Counted from the stretch's first letter, positions 20,651 through 29,314 are shown. The stretch: DNA of 64,000 nt from Halomonas sp. LR3S48 (GCF_025725665.1 NZ_CP107009.1:1-64000); one strand, 5' to 3'. The notes: generated by a model not told the origin, from the letters alone. Numbers and translations are program-made.

Positions 20651-21954
20651 TGACTGCACCCCTGCCGCGCTGGCCACGCTGGCTCTACTCGGCGGCCCTC
20701 TATCTGCTTTCTCCCCTCGTTTTGCGCCGGGTCTGGCGTGAGCATGCGCTCACCAACCGGCGTGGGGAGCGGCTCGGACGGATACCGCGCCTGCCCGCTT
20801 CCGCGTCCTGCCTGTGGCTGCACTGCGCCTCGGTGGGCGAGGTGCAGGCCGCCCGTCCGTTGATCGAGGCGCTGCTGGCGCGTTACCCGAACCATTGTCT
20901 GGTGGTGACCACTATGACGGCTACCGGCGCCGAGCGGGTGCGGACGCTGATCGCAGCGAGGCGGCAGACCGGACAGGCCGAGCGGTTGCAACACTACTTC
21001 GTGCCGCTCGACTATCCCGGCGCCGCGCGCCGCTTCGTGGCTCGGTTGTCGCCGTCGCTCGCCATTTTCTTCGAGACCGAGATCTGGCCCAACCTGTTGG
21101 CGGCGTGTCGTCGCCACGGCGTGCCTACGGCGGTGGCCAATGGCCGCCTCTCGCCGCGCGCTTTCCGTGGTTACCGCCGCCTGCGTCCGCTGATGGCAGC
21201 CGCACTGGGTCAGCTCGACTGGCTGGCCGCCAAGTCGCGCGGTGACGCCGAGCGCTTTCGTGAACTGGGCATGCCGGCCACGCGCATCGACGTGGTGGGT
21301 TCGCTCAAATACGACCTGACGCCGGATGATGCATCGAGCGAGGCCAGCAAGCGCCTGTGTACGCGCCTGGGCTCACGCCCCGTGTGGGTAGCCGGCTCCA
21401 CCCATCCCGGTGAAGAGCAGCAATTGCTGGAGGCCCATGCCCGACTGCGACACTCCTACCCCAATGCTCTGTTGATACTGGTGCCGCGTCATCCGCAGCG
21501 CTTCGACTCGGTGGCTGAGCTCGTTCGCGAACGCGGCATGACGTTGGCGCGTCGCTCACTCGGCGAGTGGCCCGACGCGCGCACCGCCGTCTATCTGGGC
21601 GACACCATGGGCGAGCTGCTTGCGCTTTACGGGGCTGCCGACCTGGCCTTCGTCGGTGGCAGCCTGGTGTCGATAGGGGGGCACAACCTGCTCGAACCGG
21701 CCGCCATGGGCGTGCCGGTGCTGACCGGCCCCGAGCTTGCCAACTTCGCTGATATCGCCGAGACGCTGCGTCAAGGCGGGGCGCTGGTCGAGGTGGCCAA
21801 CAGTGCGGCGCTGGCCGACACTCTGGTCACCCTGTTTCTCGACGAGGCCGAGCGGCATCGCCTGGCCGAGGCCGGCTTGGCGGTGGTCGCGGCCAATCGT
21901 GGCGCCCTGGCCCGGACCTTGGCCGGGCTGCAGCGCTTGCTGCCGGGCGAGTAA
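20650..21954 (+). CDS. waaA: 3-deoxy-D-manno-octulosonic acid transferase
   Basis: WaaA (KdtA) transfers Kdo from CMP-Kdo to lipid A precursor on the inner membrane. The 434-residue protein has an N-terminal membrane anchor (about 10-30), LHCASVGEVQAARPL and TTMTATGAERV in the acceptor domain, and FFETEIWPN with the catalytic Glu. The GT-B donor domain includes VAGSTHPGEEQQLL and FVGGSLVSIGGHNLLEPAAMGVPV. It starts in a TGATG overlap with hldE. With the Kdo kinase nearby, a single phosphorylated Kdo is plausible, but that is inference. Confidence 0.96.
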   Translation: MTAPLPRWPRWLYSAALYLLSPLVLRRVWREHALTNRRGERLGRIPRLPASASCLWLHCASVGEVQAARPLIEALLARYPNHCLVVTTMTATGAERVRTLIAARRQTGQAERLQHYFVPLDYPGAARRFVARLSPSLAIFFETEIWPNLLAACRRHGVPTAVANGRLSPRAFRGYRRLRPLMAAALGQLDWLAAKSRGDAERFRELGMPATRIDVVGSLKYDLTPDDASSEASKRLCTRLGSRPVWVAGSTHPGEEQQLLEAHARLRHSYPNALLILVPRHPQRFDSVAELVRERGMTLARRSLGEWPDARTAVYLGDTMGELLALYGAADLAFVGGSLVSIGGHNLLEPAAMGVPVLTGPELANFADIAETLRQGGALVEVANSAALADTLVTLFLDEAERHRLAEAGLAVVAANRGALARTLAGLQRLLPGE

Positions 21955-21980
21955 GTCATCACATACTGCCTGGCCTGCGC

Positions 21981-22655
21981 TCAGGCAGGAGTCAGACGCT
22001 CCACTCCCTGCTCGGTGCCCAGCAGCAGCACGTCGGCGCCACGCGCGGCGAACAGGCCGTTGGTGACCACACCGACGATGGCGTTGAGGCGCGCCTCCAT
22101 GGCCACCGGGTCGTCGATCATGAACTCGAAGCAGTCGATGATCTGATTGCCGTTGTCGGTCACCACCCCTTCGCGGTAGACCGGATCAGCGCCCAGCTTG
22201 ACCAGCTCACGCGCCACGTAGGAGCGCGCCATGGGGATCACCTCGACCGGCAGCGGGAAGGCTCCGAGGCGATCGACCTTCTTCGAACCATCGGCGATGC
22301 AGATGAAGCGTTCGGCACAAGCCGCCACGATCTTCTCGCGGGTCAGCGCCGCACCGCCGCCCTTGATCATATGCAAGTGAGCGTTCACTTCGTCCGCGCC
22401 ATCGATATAGAAGGGAACGGTGCCCACACTGTTGAGTTCGAACACTTCGATGCCGTGGCGCCGCAAGCGTTCGGCGCTTGCCTCGGAACTGGCCACGGCG
22501 CCCTGGAAGTCGTGGCGCAGCCGCGCCAGGCGGTCGATGAACAGATTGGCGGTGGAGCCGGTGCCGATGCCGAGGATGGTGTCGCGCTCGAGTTTCGATT
22601 CGATTTCCGCAATGGCGGCGGCGGCCACGGCGTCCTTCAGTTCGTCCTGGGTCAT
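21981..22655 (-). CDS. rpiA: Ribose-5-phosphate isomerase A
   Basis: RpiA interconverts ribose 5-phosphate and ribulose 5-phosphate in the pentose phosphate pathway. The 224-residue protein shows [37 protein letters not shown] (catalytic Asp), and [15 protein letters not shown] with the catalytic Lys-Glu pair. The ATG at 22655 gives the family-typical length (219 in E. coli); a longer frame adds 13 unconserved residues. It is convergent with waaA and divergent from ilvA, a neighbourhood seen in many gammaproteobacteria. Confidence 0.97.
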   Translation of the reverse strand: MTQDELKDAVAAAAIAEIESKLERDTILGIGTGSTANLFIDRLARLRHDFQGAVASSEASAERLRRHGIEVFELNSVGTVPFYIDGADEVNAHLHMIKGGGAALTREKIVAACAERFICIADGSKKVDRLGAFPLPVEVIPMARSYVARELVKLGADPVYREGVVTDNGNQIIDCFEFMIDDPVAMEARLNAIVGVVTNGLFAARGADVLLLGTEQGVERLTPA

Positions 22656-22692
22656 GTCTTGCTCGCAGTCGATGGGTGGCGGATGCCGCGCC

Positions 22693-22721
22693 ATTATAGG
22701 CTAGAGGACGTCTCCTGCCGA
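22693..22721 (-). promoter_or_regulatory. Sigma-70 promoter of rpiA
   Basis: On the minus strand a perfect TATAAT (-10, 22698-22693) sits 17 bases from TCGGCA (-35, 22721-22716). The predicted transcript would have a leader of about 30 bases before the rpiA ATG at 22655, which also supports that start over the upstream one. Confidence 0.65.
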
Positions 22722-22827
22722 CGCGTACGCTGGACGACGAGGTTACAGAGATGCTACCTATAGGGGTTCTCTGCAGTGCAGCAGACGCTGCCGCCCCTCT
22801 GCGCCACTTTCCTCCGGGACCATCAGG

Positions 22828-24342
22828 ATGCTCGAAGCTACCGTCAAGAAGATCCTCCAGGCTCACGTTTACGAAGCCGCTCGTGAAACGCCTATCTCGC
22901 CTGCCCCCTTCCTGTCACGGCGCTTCGACAACCAGATTCTGATCAAGCGCGAGGACCTGCAGCCCGTCTATTCCTTCAAGATTCGCGGCGCCTACAACAA
23001 GATGGCGCAGCTCTCCGAAGAGCAGAAGGCCAAGGGCGTGATCGCGGCCTCGGCCGGCAACCATGCCCAGGGGCTGGCCATGGCGGCCAAGCTGATGGGC
23101 GTCAAGGCGGTTATCGTCATGCCGCGTATCACGCCGGAGATCAAGGTCCAGGCGGTGCGGGCCCGCGGCGCCAAGGTCGTGCTCAAGGGCGATGCCTTCG
23201 CCGCCGCCGCCGAGCACGCCCAGGAGCTGATTGCCGAACACGGCTACACCTATATCCCCCCTTTCGACGACATCGACGTCATCGCCGGCCAGGGCACCGT
23301 GGCCATGGAGATCCTGCGCCAGCACAGCGGCCCGCTGGACGCCATCTTCGTGCCAGTGGGTGGCGGCGGGTTGATTGCCGGCGTGGCGGCCTACGTCAAG
23401 TACCTGCGACCCGACATCAAGGTGATAGGCGTTGAGGCCGAGGACAGCGCCTGCCTCAAGGCGGCGCTCGCCGCCGGCAGGCGCGTGACGCTCGACCAGG
23501 TCGGCGTGTTCGCCGAAGGCGTGGCCGTGGCGCAGATCGGCAAGGTGCCGTTCAAGATCGTGCGCGACCTGATCGACGACGTCATCACCGTCAACGCCGA
23601 CGAGATGTGCGCGGCGGTCAAGGACATCTTCGACGACACCCGGGCGGTATCGGAGACCTCGGGGGCGCTGTCGCTGGCCGGGCTCAAGAAGTACATCCAG
23701 CAGACCGGGGTCGAGGGCCAGACCCTGCTGTGCATCAACTCGGGGGCCAACACCAACTTCGACCGCCTGCAACACATCGCCGAGCGCACCGAACTCGGCG
23801 AGCAGCGCGAGGCGATCCTGGCCGTGACCATTCCCGAGCGGCCGGGCAGCTTCAAGAAGTTCTGCCGTACGATCGGCAAGCGCATGGTCACCGAGTTCAA
23901 CTACCGCTACGCCGACCCCGAGGAAGCGCACATCTTCGTCGGCGTGCAGGTCAAGCCGGGCGGCGAGGATCGCCAGGCGGTGATCGACAAGCTACGTGAA
24001 GCCGGGTACCCGGTAGTCGACCTCACCGACAACGAGCTCGCCAAGTTGCATATTCGCCATCTCGGCGGCGGCCGGCCCAAGGAGCACTTCGACGAGGAGG
24101 TTTATCGCTTCGAATTTCCCGAGCGCCCCGGTGCGCTGATGAATTTCCTCACTCATCTGCCTCAGGACTGGAACATCTCGCTGTTCCACTATCGCAACCA
24201 CGGTGCCGCCTTCGGTCGTGTACTGGTCGGCATGCAGGTGCCCAACGGCAATCGTTCTCATGTCGAGGAGTATTTCGACGAGATCGGTTATCGCTACTGG
24301 AAGGAGACGGACAACGACGCCTACCGCCTGTTCATGGCCTGA
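22828..24342 (+). CDS. ilvA: Biosynthetic threonine ammonia-lyase
   Basis: IlvA deaminates threonine to 2-oxobutanoate, the first committed step of isoleucine synthesis. The 504-residue protein has the PLP-binding Lys in YSFKIRGAYNKM (about 60), the glycine loop VPVGGGGLIAG that holds the cofactor phosphate (about 188), and CINSGANTNFDRL before two C-terminal ACT-like regulatory domains (about 330-500). These normally mediate isoleucine inhibition and valine activation. The two regulatory domains distinguish it from short catabolic enzymes. It follows rpiA divergently. I see no attenuator in the 170-base gap. Confidence 0.97.
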   Translation: MLEATVKKILQAHVYEAARETPISPAPFLSRRFDNQILIKREDLQPVYSFKIRGAYNKMAQLSEEQKAKGVIAASAGNHAQGLAMAAKLMGVKAVIVMPRITPEIKVQAVRARGAKVVLKGDAFAAAAEHAQELIAEHGYTYIPPFDDIDVIAGQGTVAMEILRQHSGPLDAIFVPVGGGGLIAGVAAYVKYLRPDIKVIGVEAEDSACLKAALAAGRRVTLDQVGVFAEGVAVAQIGKVPFKIVRDLIDDVITVNADEMCAAVKDIFDDTRAVSETSGALSLAGLKKYIQQTGVEGQTLLCINSGANTNFDRLQHIAERTELGEQREAILAVTIPERPGSFKKFCRTIGKRMVTEFNYRYADPEEAHIFVGVQVKPGGEDRQAVIDKLREAGYPVVDLTDNELAKLHIRHLGGGRPKEHFDEEVYRFEFPERPGALMNFLTHLPQDWNISLFHYRNHGAAFGRVLVGMQVPNGNRSHVEEYFDEIGYRYWKETDNDAYRLFMA

Positions 24343-24431
24343 CTGTGAGGGACTTGACGTTGGTAAGCGGTGACTTACGCCAAAACCGGGAATTGGCTTG
24401 GGTTTCATTATGTAATCGGCGCTTGAAGCAG

Positions 24432-24461
24432 TTGTCATCAACGCGTCACAGGCCCTATAGT
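24432..24461 (+). promoter_or_regulatory. Sigma-70 promoter for the 31-residue membrane peptide gene
   Basis: TTGTCA (24432-24437) and TATAGT (24456-24461) are separated by 18 bases, matching 5 of 6 and 5 of 6 consensus positions. The predicted start is about 55 bases before the small gene, giving it transcription independent of ilvA. Confidence 0.65.
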
Positions 24462-24521
24462 CGGCGCAGTCGCGGTCTTTGCGACACCTTTCAACTACGG
24501 GAACGTCAGGAGCAGGTAACA

Positions 24522-24617
24522 ATGAAGCGTAAGCCCGATCTGGTCATGGCACTGGTGCTGGCATTTGGCATAGGTGTAGTGGTCACTGGCTATGCCCAGG
24601 CGCTGGCAGGCGGTTGA
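24522..24617 (+). CDS. Small single-pass membrane peptide, 31 residues
   Basis: This is a short reading frame with a clear AGGAG Shine-Dalgarno (24508-24512) before the ATG. The product begins MKRKPDLVMALVLAFGIG and is a positively charged N-terminus followed by one hydrophobic helix (about 8-28), ending in GG. It has its own promoter and a strong terminator 36 bases after the stop, so it forms a complete transcription unit. I do not recognise a family with certainty. Small membrane peptides of this kind often regulate transporters or stress responses, but no function can be claimed. Confidence 0.65.
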   Translation: MKRKPDLVMALVLAFGIGVVVTGYAQALAGG

Positions 24618-24652
24618 GTCGGCAGACAGTGCCATGATCAGATGATTTCAGG

Positions 24653-24686
24653 ACCGGTCGAAGCCAGGCTTCGGCCGGTTTTTTTT
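24653..24686 (+). terminator. Rho-independent terminator after the small peptide gene
   Basis: A GC-rich stem (ACCGGTCGAAG / CTTCGGCCGGT, one G-U pair) is followed by eight T residues. It ends the small-peptide unit before the convergent fau gene. Confidence 0.9.
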
Positions 24687-24736
24687 GTATTGAGGTTGTG
24701 TCACCTGCCGTACCGAACGGCCGCTCGGCGGGTGGC

Positions 24737-25366
24737 TCAGGGACGAACCAGCCGCGCATCGCTGACGATGGCATCCAGCGGCACGTCCCAGGGCGCCGTT
24801 GGCAGACGGTCCACCCGCTGGCAATCGTGGGCCAGGCCGATCAGCGTGGGACGCGGGCCGGGGCGCCGGGTGAAGGCCAGGCTGCGGTCGTAGAATCCGC
24901 CGCCCATCCCCATACGCTGGCCTTGATCGTCGAAGCCCACCAGCGGCAACAGGATCAGATCCAGTGCCCAGGTCGCCAGCCGTCGGGCACGATGGGCGCC
25001 ATGGCGCGTCTGCGGCTCGGGTATCCCGAAGCGGTTACGTCGCATGGGCGTGCCGGGGTGGTAGTGCACGAACCACAGGCTGTTTTCCGACAGCGGCTTC
25101 AGTACGGGCAGATAGACACGCACATCGCGGCGAGTCAGCCAGTGAATCAGTGGTCGGGGGTCGATTTCGCCGTCGTTGGGCAGATAGAGCGCCACGCGCC
25201 GGGCCCGTTTCACCTCGGGCAACTGGCGCAGGCGACGACACAGGGCGCGGTCGGCCTGCTGACGCCGAGTCGGGCTCAGCGCTCGCCGTCGACGTCGCAG
25301 CTCCTGGCGTAGCTGACGCCGGGTAGCGAAGTCATCGGAGACGAGAGGGTCGTGCAGAACGTGCAT
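24737..25366 (-). CDS. fau: 5-formyltetrahydrofolate cyclo-ligase
   Basis: This enzyme (YgfA, MTHFS) recycles 5-formyl-tetrahydrofolate to methenyl-tetrahydrofolate with ATP. The 209-residue protein has the Arg-rich N-terminal helix typical of the family, ALYLPNDGEIDPRPL in the substrate site, and the ATP-binding loop GQRMGMGGGFYDR. As in E. coli and Pseudomonas, it lies directly downstream of 6S RNA and zapA on the same strand; the 6S 3' end is about 11 bases before the start codon, so the messenger is probably made by read-through of the 6S transcript. In E. coli YgfA is linked to persistence. Confidence 0.93.
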   Translation of the reverse strand: MHVLHDPLVSDDFATRRQLRQELRRRRRALSPTRRQQADRALCRRLRQLPEVKRARRVALYLPNDGEIDPRPLIHWLTRRDVRVYLPVLKPLSENSLWFVHYHPGTPMRRNRFGIPEPQTRHGAHRARRLATWALDLILLPLVGFDDQGQRMGMGGGFYDRSLAFTRRPGPRPTLIGLAHDCQRVDRLPTAPWDVPLDAIVSDARLVRP

Positions 25367-25376
25367 GATACGTGGA

Positions 25377-25558
25377 GTTCCCCAGAGTGCCGCTGTCGTT
25401 CTGGCCCTTGAACCCTTGGTTCAAGGTGGGTGGCCGCAGCCGAACCGTCAGGCTTTCCGACGCACGGACATGCACACGGGTCCGGCTAGCAAATGGCCGC
25501 CCTGGGTATTGCTCATAGGCTCGAGGGACTTTAACGACTGGCCAACACCCCAGGGAAC
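25377..25558 (-). ncRNA. ssrS: 6S RNA
   Basis: The minus strand between zapA and fau contains the 6S RNA signature TTGAACCAAGGGTTCAAG (within 25406-25426), which is nearly identical to E. coli 6S RNA. The ends (GTTCCCTGGG at 25558 and CTGGGGAAC at 25377) can close into a long stem around an internal open bubble, as the RNA must to mimic an open promoter and sequester sigma-70 RNA polymerase. The length, about 182 nt, matches the family (184 in E. coli). Its position between zapA and fau is the conserved one. The ends are inferred from pairing and from the promoter. Confidence 0.93.
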
Positions 25559-25564
25559 AACTTC

Positions 25565-25593
25565 ATCCTATCAGAGCTAACGGGCGGGTCCAA
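25565..25593 (-). promoter_or_regulatory. Sigma-70 promoter of 6S RNA
   Basis: On the minus strand TTGGAC (-35, 25593-25588) and TAGGAT (-10, 25570-25565) are separated by exactly 17 bases. This predicts initiation near 25558, the inferred 6S 5' end. The promoter sits just past the zapA stop codon. Confidence 0.8.
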
Positions 25594-25595
25594 TG

Positions 25596-25916
25596 TCATT
25601 CGGCAGGAGTTATGTTACCCGGCACCGCGCCCGCCATGGCTTGCTCCAGGCGCTCGCTCAGCCGATCGAGCTGCTGCTCCTCGCTACGCCGGGTATCCAG
25701 CACCTCGAGCAGCTCGTGGGTAATGTTCAACGCCGCCATGAGCGCCACGCGCTCACTGCCGAGCAGATTGTTCTGGGAGTGAATGCCCTGCATGGCACGG
25801 TCGAGATAGCGGGCGGCTCGCTCCAGCTTGCGCTCTTCGCCGGCATTGCAGGCGAACACGTAGTGCCGGCCCAGCAGGGTCACCTGTGCGGTGGGGCGAG
25901 TAGCGTCATCGCTCAT
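25596..25916 (-). CDS. zapA: Cell division protein ZapA
   Basis: ZapA bundles FtsZ filaments at the division ring. The 106-residue protein has the N-terminal globular segment (VTLLGRHYVFACNAGEERKLERAARYLDRAM) and a C-terminal coiled coil (about 60-100), as in the family. The start at 25916 (MSDDATRP) has a GGAG Shine-Dalgarno and gives the expected length; an upstream ATG would add 18 unconserved residues. The zapA-ssrS-fau order and the divergent ygfB are conserved. Confidence 0.93.
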   Translation of the reverse strand: MSDDATRPTAQVTLLGRHYVFACNAGEERKLERAARYLDRAMQGIHSQNNLLGSERVALMAALNITHELLEVLDTRRSEEQQLDRLSERLEQAMAGAVPGNITPAE

Positions 25917-26073
25917 GGAGGGCTCCGGTGTCGGCTTGTCGGCCCGATGCGTTAACATCCGGTGTAACAAGACACATCAATTCAGTCGTCCACTATAAGA
26001 GAGCCCTTTGCAGGCGGTCAACGCAGCGCGGCCTGCAAGAGGCAACTCTCCGCCATCTGATGAGGAATTTCTC

Positions 26074-26649
26074 ATGTCACCGAACGACGATCGCCCGGAT
26101 TTCACCATCCTGGCCGACCTTTTCCTCTCCCATGGCAGCATGCAGTCGCCCGCCTTCCTCGATGGACGCCTGTGCGCCGAGCTGGCGCTGCAGGATCTCA
26201 CTGCCGATGCCTGGCTGGAGGAAGTCTGCCTGGGGCTTGGCGTCGAGCAGCCGCGCGACCGCGAGAGCGCCGAGGTGATACTGGCCTGGCGGCGCCAGAC
26301 CCTCGAAGCCCTTGCCGACAGCGCCCTCAACTACGAACCGCTGCTGCCCGACGACCTGTTTTCACTGGCCGAGCGTGCCCGTGGCCTGCAGGAGTGGACG
26401 CTCGGCTTCCTCGAGGTTATCGCCGATGCCGGCAACGAACCGCGTGAGAACTGGTCGGCGGCGCTGCGCGAGGCCGTGGACGACCTCGCCGGCATCGCCG
26501 ACATCGAGACTGACATCGTCGACAGCGCCGAAAACGAGAACGACCTGTTCGCCCTGACCGAGCATGCGCGGATGGCCGCCATGCTGCTCTACACCGAACA
26601 GCACCCCGGGCAGCCGCAGGTGGAGTCCAGCGAACCCACCCATCACTGA
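26074..26649 (+). CDS. ygfB: YgfB/UPF0149 family protein
   Basis: This is a 191-residue acidic, helical protein of the UPF0149/YecA family. It contains the family regions SPAFLDGRLCAELAL, the acidic LLPDDLFSLAERARGLQEWTLGFL and the C-terminal EHARMAAMLLYTE segment. A GAGG Shine-Dalgarno precedes the ATG at 26074. YgfB is found next to pepP and ubiH in most gammaproteobacteria. In Pseudomonas aeruginosa YgfB influences beta-lactam resistance through AmpDh3 regulation; whether that applies here is unknown. It is the first gene of a ygfB-pepP-ubiH-ubiI unit. Confidence 0.9.
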   Translation: MSPNDDRPDFTILADLFLSHGSMQSPAFLDGRLCAELALQDLTADAWLEEVCLGLGVEQPRDRESAEVILAWRRQTLEALADSALNYEPLLPDDLFSLAERARGLQEWTLGFLEVIADAGNEPRENWSAALREAVDDLAGIADIETDIVDSAENENDLFALTEHARMAAMLLYTEQHPGQPQVESSEPTHH

Positions 26650-26687
26650 TGCCGCCTTCTTGTCACCGGAACCCGTAAGGAGCCACG

Positions 26688-28025
26688 ATGCTGCCAGAGC
26701 CCCTACCCCGTCCCGCGCCGATCGGCAACGACGAGTACCGCACCCGCCGAGAAGCGCTGATGAAGCAGCTGCCGGCGGATAGTGCCGTGTTGCTGCTCGG
26801 CGCCTCGCTCGTCACCCGCTCACGGGATAGCGACTACCCCTTCCGCCAGAACAGCGACTTTCACTACCTTACCGGCTTTCCCGAGCCCGATGCCCTGCTG
26901 CTGTTGCTACCGGGGCGCAGCGAAGGCGAAAGCGTGCTGTTCTGCCAGGACCGCGACCCGAGCCTGGAGGCCTGGACCGGCATACGGTTGGGGGCCGAGG
27001 GGGCCATGCGCGAACACGGCGTCGACCAAGCCTTCGAGAACGCCGAACGCGACGAGCGCCTGGAGGCGCTGCTGGATGGCCGCCCTACCCTCTACCTGCT
27101 GCTTGGCGATGCCGATGCCCTGGCCCTGGCCGATGACGTGCGGGGGCGCCTGTCCGCCCGGGCTCGTCGCGGTGCCCAGCCGCCGCGAAGCTATGTCGAC
27201 CTAGCCCCGTTGCTGCATGAGCAGCGCCTGATCAAGAGCGAGGGTGAGCTGGCCCTGCTGCGCCATGCGGCCAGGATCTCTGCCCAGGCGCATCGACGCG
27301 CCATGCGCACAGCCCGCCCCGGCCTTGCCGAGTACCACCTCCAGGCCGAACTGGAGCACGAGTTCCGCTGGCACGGCGGCACCGGGCCGGCTTATGCCAG
27401 CATCGTGGGTGGCGGTGCCAACGCCTGTGTGCTGCACTACATCGAGAATAACGCGCCGTTACACGACGGCGAACTGGTGCTGATCGACGCCGGTACCGAG
27501 TTCGACCTCTATGCCGGCGACATCACCCGTACCTTTCCGGTCGGCGGCCGCTTCAGCGATGCCCAGCGTGAATTGTACGAGGTGGTGCTGGCGGCCCAGG
27601 AGCGCGCCGTGGCTGCCGTGCGCCCCGGCATTACCCTGACCGAGCTGCACGATGGCGTGGTGCGCGACCTGACCGACGGGTTGATTCAACTGGGCCTGCT
27701 CGCGGGTGAGGTCGAGGCGCGCATCGAGGATGAGAGCTACAAGCGCTTCTACCTGCACTCGACCTCGCACTGGTTGGGGCTCGACGTTCATGACGTGGGC
27801 GACTATCGCCTCGAGGGCAAGCCGCGGCCGCTGGAGCCGGGCATGGTGCTGACGGTGGAACCGGGGTTGTACCTCCCTGCCGACGAGGACGTCCCCCCAC
27901 GGTTTCGCGGCATCGGCATTCGGATCGAGGACGATGTGGCTGTCACGCGAGAGGGGCACGAAGTGTTGACTGCCGATGTGCCCAAGCGAGCGGCGGAAAT
28001 CGAAGCCTTGATGGCGAAAGAATGA
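26688..28025 (+). CDS. pepP: Xaa-Pro aminopeptidase P
   Basis: PepP removes N-terminal residues from peptides with proline in second position. The 445-residue protein has the N-terminal creatinase-like domain (PFRQNSDFHYLTGFPEPDALLLLLP) and the C-terminal pita-bread domain. Its dimanganese ligands lie in LIDAGTEFDLYAGDITRTFP (two Asp), the HWLGLDVHDVGDY region (His), LTVEPGLYLP (Glu) and GIGIRIEDDV (Glu). The length equals E. coli PepP (441). An AAGGAG Shine-Dalgarno precedes the ATG. Confidence 0.96.
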   Translation: MLPEPLPRPAPIGNDEYRTRREALMKQLPADSAVLLLGASLVTRSRDSDYPFRQNSDFHYLTGFPEPDALLLLLPGRSEGESVLFCQDRDPSLEAWTGIRLGAEGAMREHGVDQAFENAERDERLEALLDGRPTLYLLLGDADALALADDVRGRLSARARRGAQPPRSYVDLAPLLHEQRLIKSEGELALLRHAARISAQAHRRAMRTARPGLAEYHLQAELEHEFRWHGGTGPAYASIVGGGANACVLHYIENNAPLHDGELVLIDAGTEFDLYAGDITRTFPVGGRFSDAQRELYEVVLAAQERAVAAVRPGITLTELHDGVVRDLTDGLIQLGLLAGEVEARIEDESYKRFYLHSTSHWLGLDVHDVGDYRLEGKPRPLEPGMVLTVEPGLYLPADEDVPPRFRGIGIRIEDDVAVTREGHEVLTADVPKRAAEIEALMAKE

Positions 28026-28046
28026 TCAAGAGGTGAAAGGGATATC

Positions 28047-28106
28047 ATGAAATTACGTAATTTACGTTACGTCATGCGAGGCCATAGCAGCGGGCCAGCC
28101 TCATGA
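28047..28106 (+). CDS. Possible leader peptide overlapping ubiH
   Basis: This short frame encodes MKLRNLRYVMRGHSSGPAS. It has an AAAGGG ribosome-binding sequence five bases before its ATG. Its stop overlaps the ubiH start in an ATGA junction (28103-28106), the classical geometry for translational coupling. The DNA also contains a perfect 14-bp palindrome AAATTACGTAATTT (28050-28063), AT-rich for this genome. Together these suggest regulation of ubiH translation, or a protein-binding site upstream of it. Without comparative data the peptide itself may be incidental. Confidence 0.4.
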   Translation: MKLRNLRYVMRGHSSGPAS

Positions 28107-29314
28107 AGGCAGCAACCGTGCGCCAGGTGGATATCGCCATCGTCGGCGGTGGTCTGGTGGGTGCCAGCCTGGCCTGTGCCTTGGCGCCACTGATCGAGCG
28201 GCATGGTCTTACGGTCGCGGTGATCGAGGCCGCACCCATTCCCGACAGCGCCGCGGCGCCCTGGCAACCCAGCTTCGATGCCCGCTCAAGCGCCATTGCC
28301 CAAGGCTCGGCGGAGCGCTTTCGCACCATGGGGCTGTGGTCGGCAATGGCAGAGCAGGCGGCCGCCATCCTGCGCATTCACGTCAGCGAGAGAGGCCGCC
28401 TGGGCGTTACCCGACTCACCGCCGCCGAGCTCGACCAGGCGGCGCTGGGCTATGTCGTACCCAATGCGTGGATGGGGCGTGTACTGCATCGGCGTCTGGC
28501 CGCGTTGCCCATCGACTGGCACTGTCCGGCCAGCGTGGAGACGATCGTGCCCGAAGCGGAGGGCTATCGACTCGCTCTCTCCACGGGCTGTACGCTGCGG
28601 GCTGGCTTGACGGTGTTGGCCGACGGCGGCCGCTCGGGGCTCAAGGAGCAGCTGGGCATCAGCAACGACTCGGCGCCATACGATCAGGTGGCGCTGATCG
28701 CCAACGTCGAGATGAGTCAGCCCCATGATGGTGTCGCCTACGAGCGCTTCACACGCCAAGGACCGATTGCCCTGCTGCCGCTGCCGGGGCAGCAGATGAC
28801 GCTGATTTGGACCCATGTCACGGGGCGCGAAAAAGCACGGCTGGCGCTTGGCGATGGCGACTTTCTCGCTGAACTGCAACGGGCTTTCGGTGACCGCGCC
28901 GGGCGCTTTCGCCGTGTCGGCAGCCGCCATGCCTATCCGCTGACGCTGGTCACCGCGCGGGAAACCATTCGCCCGGGGTTGGCGGTGCTGGGAAACGCCG
29001 CCCATTCGCTGCATCCTGTGGCCGGCCAGGGCTTCAACCTGGCGCTGCGCGGCGTGACGGACCTGGTGGCCGCGCTGGAACAGGCGCTGGCCGGTGGCGA
29101 ACCACTCGGCGGCATGCTGACCCTGCGCGACTTCGAGGCCCGACGAATCGTCGACCGGCACCAGGTGATCCGCTTCAGCGATGGCTTGGTGCGCCTGTTC
29201 GGTGTCGATAGTGGCCTGCTGGCGCATGCCCGTGCGGCGGGGCTGGTGGGGCTCAACCTGATCGGCCCGCTACGCCGCGGGCTGGCCCGCCGAGCCATGG
29301 GGCTGGAGCGCTGA
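28103..29314 (+). CDS. ubiH: 2-octaprenyl-6-methoxyphenol hydroxylase (UbiH)
   Basis: UbiH is an FAD monooxygenase that hydroxylates the ubiquinone ring. The 403-residue protein has the N-terminal dinucleotide motif DIAIVGGGLVGASLACAL and the DG region VLADGGRSGLKEQLG. The C-terminal FAD-binding GD-type motif is RPGLAVLGNAAHSLHPVAGQGFNLALR. In that motif the usual GDAAH is GNAAH, which is common in UbiH. It is followed by ubiI, as in E. coli, and preceded by pepP. The start is the ATG that overlaps the possible leader peptide. Confidence 0.93.
   Translation: MKAATVRQVDIAIVGGGLVGASLACALAPLIERHGLTVAVIEAAPIPDSAAAPWQPSFDARSSAIAQGSAERFRTMGLWSAMAEQAAAILRIHVSERGRLGVTRLTAAELDQAALGYVVPNAWMGRVLHRRLAALPIDWHCPASVETIVPEAEGYRLALSTGCTLRAGLTVLADGGRSGLKEQLGISNDSAPYDQVALIANVEMSQPHDGVAYERFTRQGPIALLPLPGQQMTLIWTHVTGREKARLALGDGDFLAELQRAFGDRAGRFRRVGSRHAYPLTLVTARETIRPGLAVLGNAAHSLHPVAGQGFNLALRGVTDLVAALEQALAGGEPLGGMLTLRDFEARRIVDRHQVIRFSDGLVRLFGVDSGLLAHARAAGLVGLNLIGPLRRGLARRAMGLER

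Noticed and set aside
19097..20677. 526-codon minus-strand frame opposite hldE
   Set aside because: It is a shadow of a well-identified plus-strand gene; composition is His/Gln/Leu-rich, as usual for antisense frames in this genome.
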